Part shown: positions 57,686-64,000 of the stretch, piece by piece | Layout: each line of letters starts with the position of its first letter | How positions within the stretch are numbered: position 1 is the first letter of the stretch | Origin: Planctomycetaceae bacterium | GTDB lineage: Bacteria; Planctomycetota; Planctomycetia; Pirellulales; Thermoguttaceae | Direction: 5' to 3' | Assembly: GCA_021372005.1 (NCBI GenBank) | Contig: JAJFVC010000051.1 | Span: forward strand, 1 to 64,000 | DNA: 64,000 bases | Position numbers and translations under genes: made by a program | The notes under the pieces: generated by a model | Databases searched by the model: none | Told to the model about the DNA's origin: nothing | What the model saw: the letters and a program-made list of their open reading frames with translations, nothing else

Positions 57686-58507
57686 ATGAAAAGCGAACGA
57701 CGGCACGAGCTTCAACATAACGAGTTGGCCTTATGGCTGATGAAACTGGGCGAGGCGATCAAGCCGTATCAGAACATGATTTGGCTTGGCGTCGCCGTAG
57801 TGCTGGTCTTTGTGCTGGGCTACACTTTGTGGTCTCGGCAGGCGTCCGCCCGAACGACCCAGGCTTGGAGTGAGCTCAACGCTGCGATGACCGGCGGCGG
57901 CGTCAACATGGTGACGCTGGCCAAAGTCGCCGACGAGAATCGAGGCACGAGCGCAGGGCAGACGGCCGCGATCGTCCTGGCGGACTGCCACCTCGCCGAA
58001 GGCTGTGCCCGTCTGTTCGCCAGCAAGGCCAGCGCGATGCAGGAGTTGAACAAGGCGATCGCGCTCTATCAGATGATCTTGGACGAGGCTCGATTCGAGA
58101 CGCTGCGCGAGCGAGCCATGTTCGGGCTGGCGCGAGCCAACGAGGCCAAGGGCGAACTGAGCGAAGCGGAAAAGCTTTATGCCCAAGTGACCTCGCGGTG
58201 GCCGAAGGGTGCGTTTGCCGAGGTGGCGACCGATCGGGCCGACGATCTGAAACGGCGAAGCACGAAAGAGTTTTACGACAAATTCAAGTCGTTTGATCCA
58301 AAGCCGGCCTATTCGAGCGATTCCAAGGGTTCGGAGCAGCCGCCGGCGTTTGAAACGAAGAGTCTGCCGAACGAACCGGAAAAGTCCGACGTCGACCTTC
58401 CCGCGACCACCTTCGGCGCGAAACTCGACGGCAAGGATAAATCGGACGCCAAGACGACGAAGAAGCAGGACGCCGCGCCGGCGAAGTCCGAGGCCGACCC
58501 TAAATAG
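57686..58507 (+). CDS. Membrane-anchored TPR-like protein
   Basis: 273 residues. The layout is a short charged N-terminus, one membrane helix (IWLGVAVVLVFVLGYTLWS) and a helical region with tetratricopeptide-like repeats (MQELNKAIALYQMILDEARFETLRERAMFGLARANEAKGELSEAEKLYAQV), then a Lys/Asp/Pro-rich low-complexity tail. The plan is that of YfgM/AncA-like or cell-division scaffold proteins, which bring partners to the inner membrane; I cannot name the partner. The ATG at 57686 was chosen at the start of the membrane-anchored protein; the frame is open upstream to the -35 element. It is followed by rluD 13 bp later. Confidence 0.78.
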   Translation: MKSERRHELQHNELALWLMKLGEAIKPYQNMIWLGVAVVLVFVLGYTLWSRQASARTTQAWSELNAAMTGGGVNMVTLAKVADENRGTSAGQTAAIVLADCHLAEGCARLFASKASAMQELNKAIALYQMILDEARFETLRERAMFGLARANEAKGELSEAEKLYAQVTSRWPKGAFAEVATDRADDLKRRSTKEFYDKFKSFDPKPAYSSDSKGSEQPPAFETKSLPNEPEKSDVDLPATTFGAKLDGKDKSDAKTTKKQDAAPAKSEADPK

Positions 58508-58520
58508 GCGGGCCGCATCT

Positions 58521-59519
58521 ATGCCGCTCTCCTCGCAACCGGTGGAGCTGACGGTGGAGGCCGTTGAAGCCGGGCATCGGCTCGATGCTTTTTTGGCCTG
58601 CCATTTCCCGGATTACAGTCGGGTGCATCTGCGGCGAGTCATCGCGGCCGGCGGGGTTCGCGTCGACGATCGCGGCGGAAAGCCGGCCTATCGCCTGAAG
58701 CCGGGCCAGCGCGTGTCGATCGTCTTGCCCGAGATTCCCAGACAGTCGCCCCGTCCCGAAAATATTCCGCTGGATATTCTCTATCAGGACGAGCATTTGG
58801 CGGTGATCAACAAGCCGCCGGGCATGGTGGTGCATCCGGCGCGAGGGCATTGGTCCGGCACGTTGGCCAGTGCGTTGCAGTATCATTTCGGGCCCACGCT
58901 GAGCGTCGGCGGCGGAGTCTGCCGGCCCGGCATCGTGCATCGCCTGGATCGCGACACCAGCGGCGTGATTCTGGTGGCCCGAAATGACCCGGCCCATTTT
59001 CATTTGTCCCGACAGTTTGCGTCGCGTTCGATCGAGAAGGAGTATTTTGCGTTGGTCTGCGGCTGTCCGCAACGCGATCGCGATTGGATCGATTGTCCGA
59101 TTGGATTTCATCCGCACGTCCGCGAAAAGATGGCGATTCGCCACGACGCGACGAGCCGACCCGCCCTGACGTTTTACGAAGTTTTGGAGCGTTTCGATGG
59201 GTTTGCGGCGATGAAGTTGCTGCCGAAAACGGGGCGAACGCATCAGATTCGCGTCCATCTCCATCATCTCGGCTGCCCGGTGTTGTGCGATCGGCAGTAC
59301 GGCAGCCGACGCCTCATCACGCGCGGCGAAATCCGTCGCGATCCGACCGACGAAACGGTGCTTTTGGATCGTCAAGCTTTGCACGCTCGGCGGGTGCGAT
59401 TCGTGCATCCGGTCAGCGGCGAGCGGCTGGAGATCGAAGCTCCGCTGCCGGGCGATATTTTGGCGGTGTTGGAAGAGCTTCGCCGTTGCCGCCGCGTCGG
59501 ACCGTTGAGCAAGAAATAA
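58521..59519 (+). CDS. RluA/RluD-family 23S rRNA pseudouridine synthase
   Basis: 332 residues. An S4 RNA-binding domain (residues 10-85: GHRLDAFLACHFPDYSRVHLRRVIAAGGV) precedes the catalytic domain with the HRLDRDTSGVILVARN motif carrying the catalytic Asp, and the conserved KTGRTHQIRVHL. The protein converts specific uridines in 23S rRNA helices (RluD-type) into pseudouridine. It ends in the A-rich stretch that reads as the U-tract of a minus-strand terminator. Confidence 0.92.
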   Translation: MPLSSQPVELTVEAVEAGHRLDAFLACHFPDYSRVHLRRVIAAGGVRVDDRGGKPAYRLKPGQRVSIVLPEIPRQSPRPENIPLDILYQDEHLAVINKPPGMVVHPARGHWSGTLASALQYHFGPTLSVGGGVCRPGIVHRLDRDTSGVILVARNDPAHFHLSRQFASRSIEKEYFALVCGCPQRDRDWIDCPIGFHPHVREKMAIRHDATSRPALTFYEVLERFDGFAAMKLLPKTGRTHQIRVHLHHLGCPVLCDRQYGSRRLITRGEIRRDPTDETVLLDRQALHARRVRFVHPVSGERLEIEAPLPGDILAVLEELRRCRRVGPLSKK

Positions 59520-59558
59520 AAAAGGCCTCCGCAGGTGGGGCAGGAACCTGCAGAAGCC
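59518..59558 (-). terminator. Minus-strand intrinsic terminator overlapping the rluD stop codon
   Basis: In the minus direction the stem GGCTTCTGCAGGT (59558-59546) pairs with ACCTGCGGAGGCC (59536-59524), 13 bp with two G-U pairs, around a 9-nt loop, followed by TTTTTT (59523-59518). In the plus direction there is no U-tract, so it does not serve rluD. Confidence 0.7.
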
Positions 59559-59588
59559 CATCACACAGGGCTTGCGCCCCGTAGGATT
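59518..59588 (-). ncRNA. Predicted 70-nt small RNA on the minus strand behind rluD
   Basis: A promoter-like pair (TTGATT 59622-59617 and CATACT 59600-59595, spacer 16) would start a transcript near 59588. It would contain a small hairpin (GGGC/GCCC around 59568-59579) and end at the strong terminator hairpin plus U6 at 59518. There is no minus-strand coding sequence in this area to explain the terminator. I could not match it to SRP RNA, 6S RNA, tmRNA or RNase P. Confidence 0.4.
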
Positions 59589-59594
59589 GCTAGA

Positions 59595-59622
59595 AGTATG
59601 ACTGATCTTTCGACAAAATCAA
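59595..59622 (-). promoter_or_regulatory. Promoter-like sequence for the predicted small RNA
   Basis: On the minus strand TTGATT and CATACT are spaced by 16 bp, about 7 nt from the predicted start of the RNA. Confidence 0.35.
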
Positions 59623-59770
59623 GATCTGCTTCTTAAAGAATCGCCGAATCTCGGGGATGGCTGGTGTGGACTTCCACACGTGCGATGTGGAGTCGTTGTG
59701 GATTTGTGCATGCCCGGGTGGTTTTGTCCGAGGTGGGTGGATTCACGTTCCCCCTGAATGTGAAACCGGC

Positions 59771-59776
59771 TATACT
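59771..59776 (+). promoter_or_regulatory. -10 element of the TIM-barrel gene
   Basis: TATACT sits 37 bp before the ATG of the sugar isomerase-like gene; the -35 (TTCCCC at about 17 bp) is weak. Confidence 0.45.
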
Positions 59777-59813
59777 GTTCCGCGACGCTCAAAGGGAGGC
59801 TCGGAGATCAGGG

Positions 59814-60623
59814 ATGGCTGTGCTTTCGATGAACGAGACGACCACGTTTCGCTGGTCGTTTGAGGAGGATGTGACGCGCTATGCCGAGGCGGGCATTTCG
59901 GCTATTGGCGTCTGGCGGCAAAAACTTTCGGATTACGGCGAGGCCAATGCGGCGGAGTTGCTCGGTCGCCGTGGACTGAAGGTCTCGCATCTGTTTTGGG
60001 CCGGCGGATTCACCGGCAGCGACGGCCGAAGTTTTCGCGAAAGCGTCGAGGACGCGACCGAGGCGATCGAAACGGCCGCTCGACTTGGCTGTCCGACGTT
60101 GTTGGTGTGCACCGGACCGCGAGCCGGCCACACGGCCAATCACGCGCGGCGATTGGTGCAAACCGCGTTGAACGAGTTGACTCCGCGGGCCGAATCGCTG
60201 GGCGTCGCCTTGGCGCTCGAACCCATGCACGCCGGTTGCGCCGAGCAGTGGACTTTTTTGACGTCGCTGGACGAAACGCTCGATCTGTTGGACTCGATCG
60301 GCAATCCGCAAGTCCAGATCGCGTTGGACACGTACCACCTCGGCGGCGAACCGCGGCTGGTTGAAAGAATCGCGTCGATTGTGCCCCGGGTGGCGATCGT
60401 GCAGTTGGGCGACGGCCGACGTCCGCCCGACGGCGAACAGAATCGATGCCGGTTGGGGCATGGCGTGGTTCCGATCGCGGAAATCGTCGCGGCGCTCGAA
60501 TCGGCCGGCTATCAGGGCTATTACGACGTAGAGTTGTTGGGCGAGGAGTTGGAGGCGGTTGACTATCCCGAGCTATTGCGACATGCCAAAGAAGTTTTTC
60601 AAGCAATGGTGGGCCGTTTGTGA
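59814..60623 (+). CDS. Xylose isomerase-like TIM-barrel protein
   Basis: 269 residues of the AP endonuclease 2/xylose isomerase-like family. Motifs include MNETTTFRWSFEEDVTRYAEAGISAIGVWRQKL, ALEPMHAGC (metal-binding Glu), ALDTYHLGGEP (metal-binding Asp and His) and the final Glu in YYDVELLGEEL. Together these fit a divalent-metal-dependent isomerase or epimerase of sugar or sugar-derived acids; the substrate is not known. The ATG has GGAG 11 nt upstream. A longer frame from 59664 has no similarity and crosses the predicted promoter. Confidence 0.85.
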   Translation: MAVLSMNETTTFRWSFEEDVTRYAEAGISAIGVWRQKLSDYGEANAAELLGRRGLKVSHLFWAGGFTGSDGRSFRESVEDATEAIETAARLGCPTLLVCTGPRAGHTANHARRLVQTALNELTPRAESLGVALALEPMHAGCAEQWTFLTSLDETLDLLDSIGNPQVQIALDTYHLGGEPRLVERIASIVPRVAIVQLGDGRRPPDGEQNRCRLGHGVVPIAEIVAALESAGYQGYYDVELLGEELEAVDYPELLRHAKEVFQAMVGRL

Positions 60624-60702
60624 AACGCCGGGGCGATCCCGGTCATGCGAGGGGTGTCGGGCGTTGTTTGTGATTGTTCTTCCCACCGAGGCTTAAACGC
60701 GC

Positions 60703-60708
60703 TATACT
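60703..60708 (+). promoter_or_regulatory. -10 element of the Arg-rich protein gene
   Basis: TATACT lies 148 bp upstream of the ATG at 60856, so the leader would be long (about 140 nt). No clear -35 is found at 16-18 bp. Confidence 0.4.
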
Positions 60709-60855
60709 AGGGGTTTGTCGAGCCGCCATTCCAAGGGCTTGTGTTCTGTCGGTCGGTAAGACGTTGCGCGACCGCCGGCGGCGCAAGGGGTTGGAAAAAC
60801 CTTCGTTGGCTGGGGGCCCCCTATCGCTTTTTGGTGACAATTGGTTTCTGAAGCA

Positions 60856-61872
60856 ATGACCGATTCAAACTCTCCGAATCATTGGGACGCGTTGGCGTCT
60901 ATTCTTGGGGCAACGCCTCCGGCCGAAGAAGTGTCACGGCAACCGGCGCCGCCCTCCCCTGCCCCGTCGTCGCCGGCGACTGTGAAGCCGGAGCCGCACC
61001 GTGATCGTCCGACATCGTCGCCGGCCAGTTGGGATGCGTTGGCCAGTCAGTTGGGCGTGGCGTCCGCGCCGGAGTCCGTGCCGCCTGTAGCTGCGTCGCC
61101 GGCGGCTATGCCGCCCGCGGTTGCGACGGTCGTTTCCAAGCCGTCGACTGCCGCGAAGCCCGTCGCGCCGGAAGAATCGTTCAACTTTTTCGACGAGCGT
61201 TTTGATTTCGACGAGCCGTTCGATCTGTTGGAGTCGGCCGAAAAAACGCCGTCCGAAGAGAAGCCCGTGGTTTCGGAAGAGCCGTCCGAGGCGGGCGAGG
61301 AGAAACGGCCGCGTCGCCGCCGCCGTCGTCGTCGCGGGCGAGGTTCGCGCGAGTCGACCGCCGCCGAACCGTCCAACGTCGCCGCCGAGGACGAACGTGA
61401 CGAGTCGACGTCCGTGTCGGAAATCGCAGTCGAAGCGGAAGAGGTGGTTCGGGAAACTTCGGAGGAGGTTGCCGAGCGGTCCGCCGACGAGCCGTCGGAG
61501 CCGCGTCGTTCGCGAGGCCGTCGAGGTCGCCGCGGTCGAAAGCGTCGCGACTCGGCGGAGACGTCCGGCGAGTCCAGTTTGGAGCGTGCTGACAAAGAGG
61601 ATCGCTCCAGCGACATGGTGGCCGACCAGTCGTCGGAGTTGAGCGACGTCGACGTTGCTGCGTCGGACGCCGAATTGGACAGCGAGGAATCGGACAACGA
61701 AGAAGCGCCGGCGCGGGCCGGGTTCCGCGGCATTCCGACGTGGCAGGAGGCGGTCGGGATGTTGATCGACAAAAACATCGAGGCTCGGTCGCGTCGTCCG
61801 GCCACCGCGTCGCATCACGGCCGCGGCGGACGAGACAACCGTGGCCGCGGCGGCAACAAGCGTCGTTCGTGA
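60856..61872 (+). CDS. Arg-rich low-complexity protein with WDALAS repeats
   Basis: 338 residues, of planctomycete type. Two copies of a short motif, HWDALASILGA (near residue 10) and SWDALASQLGV (near 60), are followed by FNFFDERFDFDEPFDLLES, then two Arg-rich tracts (PRRRRRRRRGRGSRES and RGRRGRRGRKRRDS) separated by acidic Glu/Ser-rich linkers. A conserved-looking block, FRGIPTWQEAVGMLIDKNIEAR, and a Gly/Arg tail (GGRDNRGRGGNKRR) follow. The layout suggests an RNA-binding, RNase E-tail-like scaffold. The function is unknown. A TTG 5 codons upstream (60841, with GGTGA) is an alternative start. It is followed by mfd 63 bp later. Confidence 0.65.
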   Translation: MTDSNSPNHWDALASILGATPPAEEVSRQPAPPSPAPSSPATVKPEPHRDRPTSSPASWDALASQLGVASAPESVPPVAASPAAMPPAVATVVSKPSTAAKPVAPEESFNFFDERFDFDEPFDLLESAEKTPSEEKPVVSEEPSEAGEEKRPRRRRRRRRGRGSRESTAAEPSNVAAEDERDESTSVSEIAVEAEEVVRETSEEVAERSADEPSEPRRSRGRRGRRGRKRRDSAETSGESSLERADKEDRSSDMVADQSSELSDVDVAASDAELDSEESDNEEAPARAGFRGIPTWQEAVGMLIDKNIEARSRRPATASHHGRGGRDNRGRGGNKRRS

Positions 61873-61935
61873 CGCAGCGCGCGAAAAATCCGCCTTTTTC
61901 GTGGTTGCCGTTTTATCTAAAATAGTAGGCGGATC

Positions 61936-64000
<2,065 letters not shown>

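Noticed and set aside
59518-59640. SRP RNA, 6S RNA or tRNA behind rluD
   Set aside because: The GGAA tetraloop with AGCAGC of SRP RNA, the 6S bubble and a cloverleaf with a T-loop GTTCRANNC were all absent, so only an unnamed small RNA is proposed.

Overview
The window looks like chromosomal DNA of a high-GC planctomycete (Planctomycetota, most likely a Pirellulales-type genus). The evidence is two PEP-CTERM proteins (one with a dockerin-like repeat), a DUF58/BatA-like/von Willebrand cluster with DUF4159 and DUF4175-like partners, several small exported proteins of planctomycete type, and a family of short intergenic repeats. No rRNA, tRNA, CRISPR array, transposase or prophage gene was recognised.

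Layout. 1-7.3 kb: the end of a PEP-CTERM/dockerin protein, then clpB, a DUF559 endonuclease-like gene with a palindromic repeat, and dnaK, all on the minus strand, with a dnaA gene diverging from dnaK. 7.4-15.1 kb: a sodium/solute symporter, a heavy-metal RND efflux pump with its His-rich adaptor and a small Cys/His-rich exported protein, and a small lipoprotein. 15.5-21.9 kb: envelope and exopolysaccharide-type genes (small secreted protein, tandem DUF218 protein, PEP-CTERM protein, NusG-like elongation factor, two-domain GT4 glycosyltransferase). 22-37.6 kb: a radical SAM/SPASM gene, then two divergent operons with DUF4159, DUF4175-like, vWA, DUF58 and BatA-like membrane proteins, then a MacB-type ABC transporter. 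37.8-42 kb: trpD, a 32-residue basic ORF, a FabZ-like dehydratase, an SPL-like radical SAM protein, pyrF and a Nudix hydrolase. 42-57.4 kb: a long minus-strand flagellar locus. 57.7-64 kb: a membrane-anchored TPR-like protein, an RluD-type pseudouridine synthase, a TIM-barrel sugar isomerase-like protein, an Arg-rich low-complexity protein and the start of mfd.

The flagellar locus is the most unusual part. Its order along the minus strand is orphan HATPase, fliF, fliG, fliH, fliI, fliJ, fliN, fliO, fliP, fliQ, fliR, flhB, flhA, flhF remnant, a GT87-type gene, fliA. FlhB stops just before the place where the NPTH autocleavage motif and the FlhB-CC domain should follow. A sulfotransferase gene on the opposite strand ends 6 bp from its stop codon and separates flhB from flhA. 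FlhF is reduced to its N-terminal domain with no GTPase. fliE, fliK, fliM and flhG are not in the window. Several starts in this locus (flhB, fliQ, fliI) lack a Shine-Dalgarno sequence and instead follow a C-rich CCTAAYCCCT-type element.

Other points: a predicted 70-nt minus-strand RNA with its own promoter-like and terminator-like sequences behind rluD; an in-frame repeat-derived insertion in Mfd; and many start codons placed inside longer open frames, where I chose the start from Shine-Dalgarno sequences and family alignment. All functional assignments rest on recognising motifs by eye; no database search was possible.
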